DNA of 64,000 nucleotides from Achatina immaculata (taxonomy: Eukaryota; Mollusca; Gastropoda; Stylommatophora; Achatinidae), in contig CM019701.1 of NCBI GenBank assembly GCA_009760885.1, positions 16,621,975-16,685,974 of the forward strand, written 5' to 3'. A program made the position numbers and the translations under genes. Every line of letters starts with the position of its first letter. Position 1 is the stretch's first letter. Below the pieces are notes generated by a model, which had not been told where the DNA came from, did not search any database, and worked only from the letters and a program-made list of their open reading frames with translations. Positions 1 to 10,654 of this stretch are shown in pieces.

Positions 1-96
1 GGGAACTGTAATGGCCCCGAACTTGCAGCTCAGAGTGACATGACAGGTCATTATAGACTCCAGTATCTGCACCCACGCACAGACTCAACAAGACAA

Positions 97-1424
97 GCCG
101 CCATACAGGATCTGAACATGAGACTATTAGCTAACTAGACACATCATACAGGATCTGAACATGAGACTATTAGCTAACTAGACACACCATACAGGATCTG
201 AACATGAGACTATTATCTAACTAGACACATCATACAGGATCTGAACATGAGACTATTAGTTATGCGAACGAAGAAGAAGAAGAAGAAGACTATTAGCTAA
301 CTAGACACATCATACAGGATCTGAACATGAGACTATTAGCTAACTAGACACATCATACAGGATCTGAACATCAGACTATTATCTAACTAGACACATCATA
401 CAGGATCTGAACATGAGACTATTAGTTATGCGAACGAAGAAGAAGAAGACTATTAGCTAACTAGACACATCATACAGGATCTGAACATGAGACTATTAGC
501 TAACTAGACACATCATACAGGATCTGAACATGAGACTATTAGCTAACTAGACACATCATACAGGATCTGAACATGAGACTATTAGCTAACTAGACACATC
601 ATACAGGATCTGAACATGAGACTATTAGCTAACTAGACACATCATACAGGATCTGAACATGAGACTATTAGCTAACTAGACACACCATACAGGATCTGAA
701 CATGAGACTATTATCTAACTAGACACATCATACAGGATCTGAACATGAGACTATTAGTTATGCGAACGAAGAAGAAGAAGAAGAAGACTATTAGCTAACT
801 AGACACATCATACAGGATCTGAACATGAGACTATTAGCTAACTAGACACATCATACAGGATCTGAACATCAGACTATTATCTAACTAGACACATCATACA
901 GGATCTGAACATGAGACTATTAGTTATGCGAACGAAGAAGAAGAAGAAGAAGACTATTAGCTAACTAGACACATCATACAGGATCTGAACATGAGACTAT
1001 TAGCTAACTAGACACATCATACAGGATCTGAACATCAGACTATTATCTAACTAGACACATCATACAGGATCTGAACATGAGACTATTAGCTAACTAGACA
1101 CATCATACAGGATCTGAACATCAGACTATTATCTAACTAGACACATCATACAGGATCTGAACATGAGACTATTAGCTAACTAGACACACCATACAGGATC
1201 TGAACATGAGACTATTAGCTAACTAGACACACCATACAGTATCTGAACATGAGACTATTAGGTAACTAGACACACCATACAGGATCTGAACATGAGACTA
1301 TTACTTAACTAGACACACCATACAGGATCTGAACATGAGACTATTATATAACTAGATACATCATACAAGATCTGAACATGAGAATTTTAGCTAACTAGAA
1401 ACACCATATAGGATCTGAACATGA
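97..1424. repeat. 43-bp minisatellite with embedded GAA-tail motif
   Basis: About 30 tandem copies of a 43-bp unit (key words CATACAGGATCTGAACATGA and TTAGCTAACTAGACACA). GGATCTGAAC recurs at 108 and 151. Near 260, 430, 755 and 930 a unit is interrupted by TTATGCGAACGAAGAAGAAG plus more GAA triplets, so there is higher-order structure. Units become more diverged from about 1230 onward. It shows no coding potential. The array lies left of the TUBE1 exons seen here and may be in a later intron of that gene. Confidence 0.95.
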
Positions 1425-1985
1425 GACTAGAAAGACACCCACTGAGCTACCTTGATGACAAAAAGTCACTCTACTCTCAGGTAGTTAAATCACAACAACA
1501 AGTTGTTGTAAAACCTGGAGAGAGTTATAGTTACTGTTTAACAGATACTTTCACAGCATTCTTTTATTTAAGGTATGTACAGGCCAAACTTCTTCAGGAG
1601 ATAGAAAAGCTTACCACCACCCATAGAATGAAGTACAAAGAAACACTGTAGACAGTCACAGAATTCTGCAGCACGTCGGATCACTTCCAATAACTGCTCC
1701 TTGTACTGTGCTCCATACATTTTAAATCCCGTAGCCCTGAGATAAACAATACTTCTGTATAATAAGACAGGCTGAGCATAATAAATTTAATATAATACTG
1801 TGAGTGAAACTTGGTCTGTCTCAAAGTTTCATTATGAAAGGTGAAAAACAGGAAAAACACTGCCCTTCGCGTAAATATGTTAACCTGAAGATGTTTTCAT
1901 GTCTTTCCAGAATATGAAGGTGATTCATGGGTAACAATATACTGTTTACTTACATCTTACATCCTTCCCGTGCAGTTACACATCA
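1425..1985. other. No gene recognised
   Basis: AT-rich single-copy-looking DNA. A 76-codon plus-strand open frame (1421-1651) begins in the last minisatellite unit and resembles nothing I know. No tubulin-like minus-strand exon was found here. Confidence 0.5.
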
Positions 1986-1989
1986 CATA

Positions 1990-2335
1990 GGGCCTGCATG
2001 GTAGTTCGCTAAGATGTCCTGTCTTCGGCGAGTTTTTCAATCTCATCAAGGGATGTTATGCCCACTGAACTGGCCTCTCTTAACAATGTCCTCTTTAGAG
2101 TTTCACATGGTCGACCTCTTTTTCTTCGGTCTGTTGTGTTCCACTTGATAGCTTGTTTGGGGATCCTCTGATTGTTTCTTCTCATCATATGACCAACATA
2201 TGTCCATCATCTTTTTCTGATTACCCATGAGACAGGTTGTTGTTTGCTCATATGTCTAATCTCTGCGTGGTCTTGAATTCGTTCCACTTTATACTTTAGG
2301 CATTGTTTACTTACAGAATGTTACCTTCTAAGCTT
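1990..2335 (-). mobile_element. LINE C-terminal fragment (degenerate)
   Basis: Read on the minus strand this gives a LINE C-terminal pattern: KWNTTDRRKRGRPCETL, then REASSVGITSLDEIEKLAED. This is the basic GRP..T tail found at the end of many endonuclease/reverse transcriptase polyproteins. Stops interrupt it. A related plus-strand copy lies at 19380-19520. The family is not resolved beyond non-LTR retrotransposon. Confidence 0.6.
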
Positions 2336-3005
2336 GACTGTAGCATCATCTGCCATGTAGAGCAAGAGAAAGTAGATGTTTGCATGGTTGTAGATTGTTC
2401 TACTTTAGTGCTCAAGATTTAGCTCAATACAAGGAGGTGAAGATGCATGATAAGGTAATCAGCGACCCATAGCTGATATGCCAGCCTCAGGGTTAGTGAC
2501 TCATAGCTGACCAAGACCCTGTCCCACCTCTTTGTGGTACCCCCAGTAAAAGGCCTAGCCTGGCTAATGGGCCTGGGATTGCCATAGTCCCCATGGTGGT
2601 GGAGTCTGCTACAGAAGCACTGCACACCTGCTTTTTAGCTATACTCCGGGACTGAAAAAGTAGCCACCATAACCCATTCCTATGCCGATATGATGCTGTG
2701 CCTCAACATCTCTACAGCATCGGCTGCAAAGAACAACAGCTCGCAGCTACAGGGAGTTCATACAAGTACAAGTAGCTCAATACAAATGCTTACTGTAGTG
2801 AGCATATGTCACAAAACAAGTCTCAGGACATTTTGTAGTAATAACCACTTTAGTGCTACGTTTTTGTTTTTGGCTGCACAGAACACAACGCTGATGTTGT
2901 TTGTAGGGAAAGTGTTCTTTATTTGAGAAAACAAATTCAATTAAAAATTCTACTTCAGTTTTTCTCCTTTCTTTCTTTGATAGGTCACAGTTTGGATACG
3001 TAGAC
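2336..3005. other. No gene recognised
   Basis: Moderately GC-rich stretch (2430-2640) followed by AT-rich DNA. Around 2460-2510 the words ACCCATAGCTGA and ACTCATAGCTGACC repeat imperfectly. No exon with family resemblance was found. It lies in the TUBE1 intron after coding exon 4. Confidence 0.5.
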
Positions 3006-3168
3006 GTATATGCTTATACTGACAACATGATATATTCACCAGTTGTTTCCTTGGACAACACGCGTATACGTTGATACTGACAACATGACATATTCACCAG
3101 TTGTTTCCTTGGACAACACGCGTATACGTTGATACTGACAACATGATATATTCACCAGTTGTTTCCTG
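3006..3168. repeat. 58-bp triplication spanning a TUBE1 splice donor
   Basis: Three tandem copies of 58 bp (TTCACCAGTTGTTTCC at 3035, 3093 and 3151). Each copy carries, on the minus strand, GGAAACAACTG followed by GTGAAT, which is the end of TUBE1 coding exon 4 and its 5' splice site. The copy nearest the exon body (3151) is the real donor. The other two lie downstream in the intron as decoys. Confidence 0.9.
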
Positions 3169-3271
3169 AGCCAGATACGTCTGTGAGAAGCTGTTTACAG
3201 TCAAACAACTCTCCCAGTGATCCTTTCATCATCTCACTCACAACCCCCTCCTCCATGTCTACCAGAACTGC
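3156..3271 (-). CDS. TUBE1: Epsilon-tubulin, coding exon 4
   Basis: A 116-nt exon with acceptor ...CACACAG at 3272-3273 and donor GTGAAT from 3155. It encodes 38 codons beginning AVLVDMEEGVV and ending TDVSGSGNN, then TG of the next Trp codon (phase 2). DMEEGVV and SGSGNNW are diagnostic of epsilon-tubulin; beta-tubulin has DLEPGT and SGAGNNW. This is the T3 nucleotide-binding region. Its phase-0 start matches the phase-0 end of the exon at 9067-8948. The next exon, which should start with G and encode AVGH-like residues, is not in the window. Confidence 0.93.
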
Positions 3272-3387
3272 CTGTGTGACACAAACAAAAAATAATTACA
3301 ATAAAAAAGCTGATGCTCTGAATACAGATAAGTGTTTTTGAAAGCCAAAGGTAAGAAAATAAATGATGCAATTTGAAAACAGTTAAT

Positions 3388-4150
3388 CGGCTACGGAGAG
3401 ATTCTTCGGCTGCCGTGCGTGGGGTGAAACTCCTCCTGGCCAATGAAGAAAGATGCGATTAGGGTTGCCAGGTGGTGCCACAGTGGAAAAAGTGATGGAA
3501 AGGCTTAAGTGAAGTTTAATCGGTATGGCCAGTAGTCTCGTGGTGAGGACTACCCATATCATGGCACCTCTGCTCGAGGCTGGCCACATCCTATATACAC
3601 CCAAACTGGGGCAATATGCCTAAACCAACTTGGCCCTGGGGTGAAACTTGATGGCTATCCATGTCACGCCACCTCCGCTCTGGAGACTGGCCATGTCCTA
3701 TGTACACCTGAACTGGGATAATATGCTTAAACTGGCTTAACCCAGGGGTAAAACCTACTCGTGGCGAGGATTCATCCTCATCAACAAAAGCTACGTTCTG
3801 GACGCCAAAAGGAAGGGTAGCGGCGACGACCACCAAACGCTGAAGTCGGAGACACTGGACCTGGGTAGCCTAGTTTTGGCAACCTCCTCTCACCCGGTGG
3901 ATTTCACATCCAAACCAGGTCAAGGCTCTGTTGAGAAAAGTCCAACTTGAAGCTCTCTGGTGCAATGAAAACCACAGTGTCATGCAATTCCGCTTCAGGG
4001 ACCCACAAAGAATACAGGCTCAACCCCACTGATGCTCTGAGCCTCCATCCTAAATGAGATCTATCTTGAGGATCACAGGAGTAAATTCAGTAGCAGCATG
4101 GGGTGGTCTTGGTGATAGAAGTGTACAAAGAAAAATAAGAAGAAGAAGAA
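3388..4150 (+). mobile_element. 763-bp GAA-tailed retroposon with 13-bp TSD
   Basis: Bounded by a perfect direct repeat GAAAACAGTTAAT at 3375-3387 and 4151-4163, with a (GAA)n tail at the right end. This is what target-primed reverse transcription leaves. The body is GC-richer than its surroundings and contains an imperfect internal duplication of about 120 bp (3555-3640 versus 3665-3755; shared words GGCCA.GTCCTAT.TACACC and TGGGGTGAAACTTG). No reverse transcriptase frame is evident, so it is probably non-autonomous or a LINE 5' region. The tail type matches the RNase H LINE at 28668-30190. Confidence 0.75.
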
Positions 4151-4392
4151 GAAAACAGTTAATGACAAGAAAACAGATTAATCACAGTTTAAAGAATGTT
4201 TTTTATTGCACGTACCAGTGATAAATCAAATGGAAAAAATGCATTTCTAGTTAAAAATCAAGCAACACATCTTCTTTTCCACACACTCAAGAACTGGTGA
4301 GATGCTGCAAAAACATTTGTTTTGTAGTACTTTCAATGTCATTATGGAGGATTTTTTTATCTGATTCTGGAGCACTGTAATACCTGTTGTGG

Positions 4393-4718
4393 AATATGGA
4401 GTACTGTAATACCTGTGGTTATGATAATCAGCAGAGAAGAAAGAAAGGCAGCAGTAAATATAAGAATAAATGGAGGATTACTTGAACAAGTGAAGAGCTT
4501 CATGTATTTGGGGCACATGATAACACTTAAGAAATCACTAGAAAAGAGAATAACAGCACTGGAAATGAAATGTTACAGAAGGGCACTTGGAATATCATGG
4601 ATAGAATGAAAATCAAATAAAGAGATACTAATGGGATTATGTGTTGTATAAAACTGCCTAGTTACCACCATAAAAATGAGAAAGCTGAGATACTTCAGCC
4701 ACATCAAGAGACACAATA
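4393..4718 (+). mobile_element. RTE-like LINE fragment (RT C-terminal side)
   Basis: Open frame with INGGLLEQVKSFMYLGHMIT followed by KRITALEMKCYRRALGISW. These correspond to the YLG thumb motif and the CYRR.L.ISW motif of RTE-type LINE polyproteins. A stretch between them is deleted. Downstream the frame continues as LRYFSHIKRHNSLERL and then runs straight into a 20-bp minisatellite. Confidence 0.75.
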
Positions 4719-4992
4719 GCTTGGAGAGGTTGATAGTAGTTTGGAGAGGCTGATAGTAGCTTGGAGAGGTTGATAGTAGCTTGGAGAGGTTGATAGTAGC
4801 TTGGAGAGGTTGATAATAGCTTGGAGAGGTTGATAGTAGCTTGGAGAGGTTGATAGTAGCTTGGAGAGGTTGATAGTAGCTTGGAGAGGTTGATAGTAGC
4901 TTGGAGAGGTTGATAATAACTTGGAGAGGTTGATAATAGCTTGGAGAGGTTGATAGTAGTTTGGAGAGGTTGATAGTAGCTTGGAGAGGCTG
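4717..4992. repeat. 20-bp minisatellite inside LINE sequence
   Basis: About 14 copies of a 20-bp unit (TAGCTTGGAGAGGTTGATAG). The first unit is the LINE coding segment for the residues after KRHNSLERL, so the array appears to have grown from the LINE itself. LINE sequence resumes immediately after it. Confidence 0.92.
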
Positions 4993-5235
4993 ATGATAGA
5001 AAGCTTAGTGCCAAGAAAAAAGAGAAAAGGGACGACCTCATCCCAAGTGGACTTGGGACATCACGGAAAGTCTGAATGTGTCACCGAAAGTCGCTGGTCA
5101 ACTTCCACAAGATCGTATTGCATTCAGGGTGAGAGCAACAACTTTCTGGAAAGGGCAGGTCACGTGAGTGAACGATGAACAGCGGATGGAAAATGTGAAA
5201 CAGAAATTAACAGAAGAGTAGGACTGGCAAAAGAA
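4993..5235 (+). mobile_element. LINE 3' fragment resuming after minisatellite
   Basis: Frames encode SAKKKEKRDDLIPS and then DITESLNVSPKVAGQLPQDR, FRVRATTFWKG. This is the C-terminal DITE.L..S...A..DR..FR pattern of endonuclease/reverse transcriptase LINEs. Stops and frame changes show it is dead. Confidence 0.6.
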
Positions 5236-5775
5236 AAACAAAAAAAAAAAAAAACACCTTCAGCAGAATGAGGAAGATCCTTACATCAAAACAAATATCA
5301 CAGCAGCTGAGATTACGTACAGTAAAATGCTACATATATTCAGTGTTTGTTTATGGTGTAGAAGCCTGAACCTTGAATAAGATGAAACAGAAAAGAAAAT
5401 CAAGGCCCTTGAAATATGGATATACAGAAGAATAGGACATATCCCATGGACAGAAAAGAAAACAAACAAGGAAGTGCTAAATCTGCTAGAAGTGAAAAGA
5501 GAAATATTGAAAATCATAAAAACAAGAAAGTTAAGATACTTTGGGGATGTCAGCAGGCACACTGCAATACTGAAGACCCTTCTTGAGGGCAAGATCAATG
5601 GGAAAAGAACAAGAGGACAACAGCGACACAGATGGGTGGACACCATCAAAAGATAGACAGGAACAAGATTAGCCAAGTGATATATGAAGGCAAGAAACAA
5701 AGCAGAGTGGAGATTCATTGCAGCCAACCTTCCATGGGGGAGATGGCATGAACTGATGATGATGAATACCTGTTG
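5180..5775 (+). mobile_element. Second RTE-like LINE 3' fragment
   Basis: Begins with a DGKCETEINRRVGLAKE-like segment. It continues through a frame with NLLEVKREILKIIKTRKLRYFGDVSRH and LLEGKINGKRTRGQQRHRW, and ends ARNKAEWRFIAANLPWG followed by GATGATGAT. The GRRTRGRP.R.W basic region and the WR..AANL end are typical of RTE polyproteins. An A-rich run at 5240-5255 interrupts it. It lies within TUBE1 intron 3. Confidence 0.7.
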
Positions 5776-6013
5776 CGGAATCTGAAGTACTGTAACACAT
5801 CTAGTTTGATCCTGGCTCTTATAAAAGTTCTGCTACAAAGAAGCTTCAAGCTGAGACTGTCTATAGAACACTGGTCTCTGAGTCAAGTGAAGACACAGTT
5901 TGTAATGCAACATTAAATATCTGTGACTCTCAAGGATAAGATAAAACAAAGGAAAACTTTTTTTTTAGTGACTCATGCAGAATTTTGGAAGCAGACACCT
6001 TCATTCAGTTTGT

Positions 6014-6052
6014 CAAGATGCTACCTCTAGTCATTATCAGTCAATATATACA
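6014..6052. repeat. Isolated monomer of the 8.0-8.7 kb minisatellite
   Basis: AAGATGCTACCTCTAGTCAT plus TATCAGTCAATA matches the unit of the array at 8031-8690 but lies on the other side of the CR1-type LINE. It is probably the left flank of a LINE insertion into the array. Confidence 0.7.
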
Positions 6053-6084
6053 TATATATATAATGTATATCTATATCAGTCTAT

Positions 6085-6139
6085 GAGTAAATTGTTTTCT
6101 TGCATAACTCTACAATACATGCAAGAAAACAATTTACTC
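6085..6139. repeat. 21-bp perfect inverted repeat at LINE 5' end
   Basis: GAGTAAATTGTTTTCTTGCAT (6085-6105) is followed after 13 nt by its exact reverse complement (6119-6139). It sits where coding homology to the CR1-type LINE begins, as expected from template switching or inversion during insertion. Confidence 0.85.
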
Positions 6140-7405
6140 AATTTACACAGCTCTTACCAAAATGACAGAAAACTGGTTAGCTGACATAAATGATGACAGA
6201 CTATGTGGTGCCATCTTTGTCAACTTTAAAAAAGCATTTGATGTGATTGACCATGACATTCTTGTAAAAAAAAATAAAGCCTTATAGACTGCACCCTGAC
6301 CTAATAAAATTAATTGCATCGATTCTTTCAGACAGACAACATGTAGTATTCTTCAACAGTTCTCTATCAAATTCTGATATAGTTGACACTGGTGTTCCAC
6401 AAGTTTCTATACTAGGCCCGTTGCTCTTTGCTATCTATATCAATGATCCTCCACTCCATCTTAAACAATCTTCTTGTGACCTTTTTGCCGATGATTGCAC
6501 AGTCTACACCAGTGACTAAGATTGTGTTAATCTAGAATCAACTCTTCAGGTCAAGTTAAACAATCTAATAGATGGAGCAACAACAATGGCATGATTATAA
6601 ACACTGATAAAACAAAATCAATGCTCATAACAACAAGACAGAAACTACAAAATGCAAAAAAACAAAACTTCGGCTCTGTACTGAAAAATCACAGACAGAA
6701 TATGTTAGCGAGCACAAAACACAGTCTTATTATTGACCAACATCCGACCTGGAACTCTTACGTGCAAGGTCTAACAAAACTCATCGCACAAAAAGTATAC
6801 CAGTTAGCCAAAATTAAAGCTTCATCGATCAAGACACAAGTAAGACATACTACATATCTCATATACAAACACATTTAGACTACTGCTCAACAATATGGGA
6901 TGGTTGCTCTGTATCAAATACAAAGAGGCTTTACTCACTTCAAAAGTGAGCAGTAAAGCTTATTAGTGACAAAGATCAAGCACAAGCAACTAACCAGCAC
7001 AAACATATCAAAATACTGCCTCTTAAGGACAGGTTCCTCTTTAACAAAGCCAAGTTGGTACATCAAATTCTTTCACAGCATGCTCCACCTTATCTATGGA
7101 ACATGTTTAGATTTAGCCCAAAGAGTAGCCAATGCTTAAACATAAGTCTTCCAAAACCTAGACTTGATCTTTACAAGAAAAGCTTTACTTATTCTGCTCC
7201 TCATCTTTGGAATACCCTCCCATCCTATATAAAAATATAAACTATACTCCCTCCTACAACTACAAACTCTTCCAATATCTATTTGATGTCAGTTACATGC
7301 CTCAGTGATTCACAAACATTATTCTAGACTGCTCTTACAGACACCACACTCGGTCAGTTGTTTATTATGAATAGTAGCAAAATTCTGTTTGGTAGACAGT
7401 CATTT

Positions 7406-7631
7406 TTTGGATACATTAAACATCATGATAGTCTAGAGAAGACCGTCTTGGAGGGGTACATAATGGGAAAAAGAAAGAGAGGAAGACCAAGGTGAAGATG
7501 GCTGCAAGACATCGTTGTGGATCTGCAAATGGATGCATCAGCAGCAGGCCATCTTGCTCACAATCAAGAGCCCAACAGGAGTGCTGTTTAGGAGGCAAAG
7601 TTCCACAGGGGACATGCAAATGAATGAATGA
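7406..7631 (+). mobile_element. Nested RTE 3' fragment with 12-bp TSD
   Basis: A 226-bp piece homologous to the last third of the element at 22175-22864 (words AGAGAAGACCGT, ATAATGGGAAAAAGAAA, GATGGCTGCAAGACATCGTT). It ends in AATGAATGAATGA and is flanked by AGACAGTCATTT at 7394-7405 and 7632-7643. It lies inside the CR1-type 3' UTR, so it is younger than that LINE. Confidence 0.85.
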
Positions 7632-8030
7632 AGACAGTCATTTATATATGTATGCAGTTAGTTTCTGTAGTCATATATGTATGTAGTTAGTTTCTGTAGT
7701 CATTTATATATGTATGTAGTTACTATTTGTAGTCATTTATATATGTACGTAGTTACCTTCTGTTGTCATTTATATATGTACGTAGTTATTTTCTGTATTG
7801 AGTGCATGGATAAGAGTGAAATGTGAATGTTATACTTTAATTTTATTTTATGTCTCTCAGCTTTCCAATGTTAATTATGCTGGTTATATGGGTAGCATAT
7901 TTGTAGAATGTTTTGAACAGAGTGAAAGTTGTATGATAAAGGGCAAAATGTGAGACGGTCCTGCGTGCCCAATTCTTAAGCCTTCTGGAAATAAAGATCA
8001 AATAATCAATCAATCAATCAATCAATCAAT

Positions 8031-8690
8031 ATGCTAACTCTAATCATTATCAGTCAAGAGGACTACCTCTAGTCATTATCAATAAAGATGCTACCTCTAG
8101 TCATTATCAATAAATATGCTACCTCTAGTCATTATCAATAAAGATGCTACCTCTAGTCATTATCAATAAATATGCTACCTCTAGTCATTATCAATAAAGA
8201 TGCTACCTCTAGTCATTATCAATAAAGATGCTACCTCTAGTCATTATCAATAAAGATGCTACCTCTAGTCATTATCAATAAATATGCTACCTCTAGTCAT
8301 TATCAATAAATATGCTACCTCTAGTCATTATCAATAAATATGCTACCTCTAGTCATTATCAATAAATATGCTACCTCTAGTCATTATCAATAAATATGCT
8401 ACCTCTAGTCATTATCAATAAAGATGCTACCTCTAGTCATTATCAGTCAAGATGCTACCTCTAGTCATTATCAATAAAGATGCTACCTCTAGTCATTATC
8501 AATAAAGATGCTACCTCTAGTCATTATCAATAAAGATGCTACCTCTAGTCATTATCAATAAATATGCTACCTCTAGTCATTATCAATAAAGATGCTACCT
8601 CTAGTCATTATCAATAAAGATGCTAGTCATTATCAATAAAGATGCTACCTCTAGTCATTATCAATAAAGATGCTACCTCCTGTCACTGTG
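8031..8690. repeat. 28-bp minisatellite
   Basis: About 23 copies of a 28-bp unit (GATGCTACCTCTAGTCATTA plus TCAATAAA). Variants are limited mainly to AAGA/AATA and occasional TCAGTCAAG. It is in TUBE1 intron 3, 260 bp from coding exon 3. Confidence 0.95.
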
Positions 8691-8947
8691 GTGGATCCAT
8701 CTGAGAAACCTGATAGTACAGCAAGATGAAATCAAAGAGTACACATCAGAAAGTTAAGAGTAACCACAAAAAGACTGCCCATCAATGTCATGCACACCCT
8801 CTAAAGTTCTGTACGTCATGTCTGAGATACATCTGACACACTGACTAAAACAATGCAGTAAGATAAGCACGGCCATGTATTAAACAGCACACAGGTCGGG
8901 AAATGTGTAGTTCCTGGCAAGTAAAGAATCTGACAAAATGTTCATAC

Positions 8948-9067
8948 CCGAGCTTTCAGAGATTTGATTTTTCCGCTTCCTTGTCCCAACGGTATGTTGG
9001 CAGGATCCTCGTGTCTGCTGTCAACATTACGGAAGAAGCTGCCCACTGATTCATCATAGACTCCAGT
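8948..9067 (-). CDS. TUBE1: Epsilon-tubulin, coding exon 3
   Basis: A 120-nt exon (40 codons, phase 0 at both ends) with acceptor ...TTACCCAG (AG at 9069-9068) and donor GTATGA from 8947. It begins TGVYDESVGSFFRNVDSR and ends GKIKSLKAR. The YDE..SSFFRNVD and GKI.SLKAR motifs are those of epsilon-tubulin. An 8-10-residue stretch between them (HEDPANIPLG) is the variable loop. Introns on both sides are 4.0 and 5.7 kb and full of repeats. Confidence 0.93.
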
Positions 9068-9334
9068 CTGGGTAAAGCACAAACGGAAACAGACAACAAT
9101 CATGATACACACTGCCATCAGCATTGTCCCTGCGTTAGTGGCACATTAGCGTCTTCATGTCCTGGCTATGCAGTTATTTTCTTGTCTTAATGTTTGTGTT
9201 TCTTATCCCATCTCTGTCCAGACAATTATGTAATTTTAAAAATTCTTTCTTTGTTTTTAAACAAATAACCAGCGCTACTCTAACCGTCTGGGTATAAGCA
9301 TATATAAAACTAAATATACACATATGCACAAAAT

Positions 9335-10105
9335 CACTGCAGTAAAGCTGTGATAATAAAATGTTAGAACTATTTAAGACAAAAGTAGGAATAGTTTTAT
9401 TAATTAACGAGCACATGGTTGTGATTTTTCAGCTTACAGTTTAATCAGGCAAACATAAAGGACAAAGAGATAGGGACAAAAAAGAGAAATACACATTCAC
9501 ACAAAAGCTATACAATAAATATGAATGGAAAAACAAAATCAGAAAAAAAGGCAGCAGTTAGTTGTGACTTGTAAGAAGCTGTGTCCTGGAGTGCACGTGG
9601 CAGAGTATTGTGAATGTTTAAATGAAGACTTGGGATGAGTGATAGGTTGGTGGTAAAGAGGGGGCTGGTAAAGCTGAAAGGTGAGAGAGGATACACTGGT
9701 AATCACGCTAAAGGGGTGGAACAGGTGAATGCAGATGGTGTAGAGGGGTGTAATCTGGTGCAGGGAGAGGGTTCTGAAATACAACTTACAAGTGAAGAAT
9801 GAGCAGACTTACAGGTGAAGAATGAGTAGACTTACAGGTGAAGAATGAGTAGAAATTAGTAGAGAGGGATTGTGGAGAACAGGAAAGTTAAATGTAGTGA
9901 ATTTCGAGTTCAAGCCATGTGGTTCTGGTGTCCCATACTCCTGACTGCAGCAGTTCTCAAATGCCAGGCAGCTTCCATCATAGGAGTGACATTGTGACTG
10001 TTACAAGGCCACTCTGATTAATGTGTGAACTGAAACGTCACAATTATGTGCTCATTACTTAATGAAGCTTCTCCTACTTTTAACTTAAATAGTTTTAATA
10101 ATACT
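9335..10105. mobile_element. Old Penelope-like element remnant, inverted ends
   Basis: 9335-9480 matches, with divergence, the left terminal repeat of the PLE at 11777-13041 (CACTGCAGTAAAGCTGTGAT, AGTAGGA.AG.TTTATTA, GTTGTGA). 9985-10105 matches the same sequence in opposite orientation (GAAACGTCACAATTATGTGC, TCTCCTACTTTTAACT). The interior carries a PLE-like untranslated region on the minus strand but no endonuclease frame. It is in TUBE1 intron 2. Confidence 0.65.
9787..9852. repeat. Short tandem repeat, ~26 bp x 2.5
   Basis: ACTTACAGGTGAAGAATGAG recurs with small changes inside the PLE remnant. Confidence 0.8.
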
Positions 10106-10179
10106 GTTCTAAATCTGTCAGACATCAATAATAAACAAGCACAAGAAACAAAAATTTCACATGATTATGTAACCTTTGT

Positions 10180-10440
10180 TGATGACAATGAAGATAAGTT
10201 ATCTGATAGAGTGAAGTGATGATAATATAGAGTAAAACAATGATGGTATAGTTTTAAAGTAAGATACGATATTTTTGTTTTAAAGTAAGACAATTACGAT
10301 ATAGATTTACAGTAGGACAATGATAAATGATGATATAGTTTCAGAGAAAGACAACGATGATACAGTTTTAGAGTAAGATAATGATGACATAGTTTTGTAA
10401 TATAGTCTTGGAGTAAGATGAAGGTACTTTAGAGTAAAGT
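10180..10440. repeat. Diverged short tandem repeats
   Basis: Irregular repeats around GATGATATAGTTTTAAAGTA and AGTAAGACAATGA, too diverged to give a fixed period. No coding signal. Confidence 0.6.
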
Positions 10441-10460
10441 GAAACTTAAACCCTTAACAG

Positions 10461-10484
10461 CACACACACACACACACACACACA
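10461..10484. repeat. (CA)n microsatellite
   Basis: An uninterrupted run of 12 CA dinucleotides. Confidence 0.95.
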
Positions 10485-10654
10485 AAAGGATAAACTACCA
10501 GAAAAACCTTATAACAATGTAAAGTAAGACCTCAAGGAAAAGATAATGAAAATATTTCTTGACACAAATTATTTGAAAACATCAGTTAGTGAACTTGAAA
10601 ATAATCAGAAAATTCAGGACAAAATAAAATCAGAAACATCCAAAACAAGTCAAC

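Larger units (their letters stand above)
6053..8030 (+). mobile_element. CR1/L2-type LINE, degenerate, (AATC)n tail
   Basis: The order of domains is that of a CR1-group reverse transcriptase: KMTENWLADIN; FKKAFDVIDHDIL (~6225-6260); GVPQ.SILGPLLFAIYINDPP (~6393-6445); FADDCTVY (~6483-6505); INTDKTKSMLI (~6597); IIDQHPTWNSYVQ (~6730); and the C-terminal SFTYSAPHLWNTLPSYI (~7182-7235). Several stops break the frame. The 3' UTR ends AATAAAGATCAAATAATCAATC with AATC repeats at 8005-8030. The FADD catalytic pair is present. A 5'-truncated RTE fragment is nested at 7406-7631. Confidence 0.85.

Noticed and set aside
97..8690. CRISPR arrays
   Set aside because: The tandem units have no unique spacers between repeats, and the host is a eukaryote; they are minisatellites.
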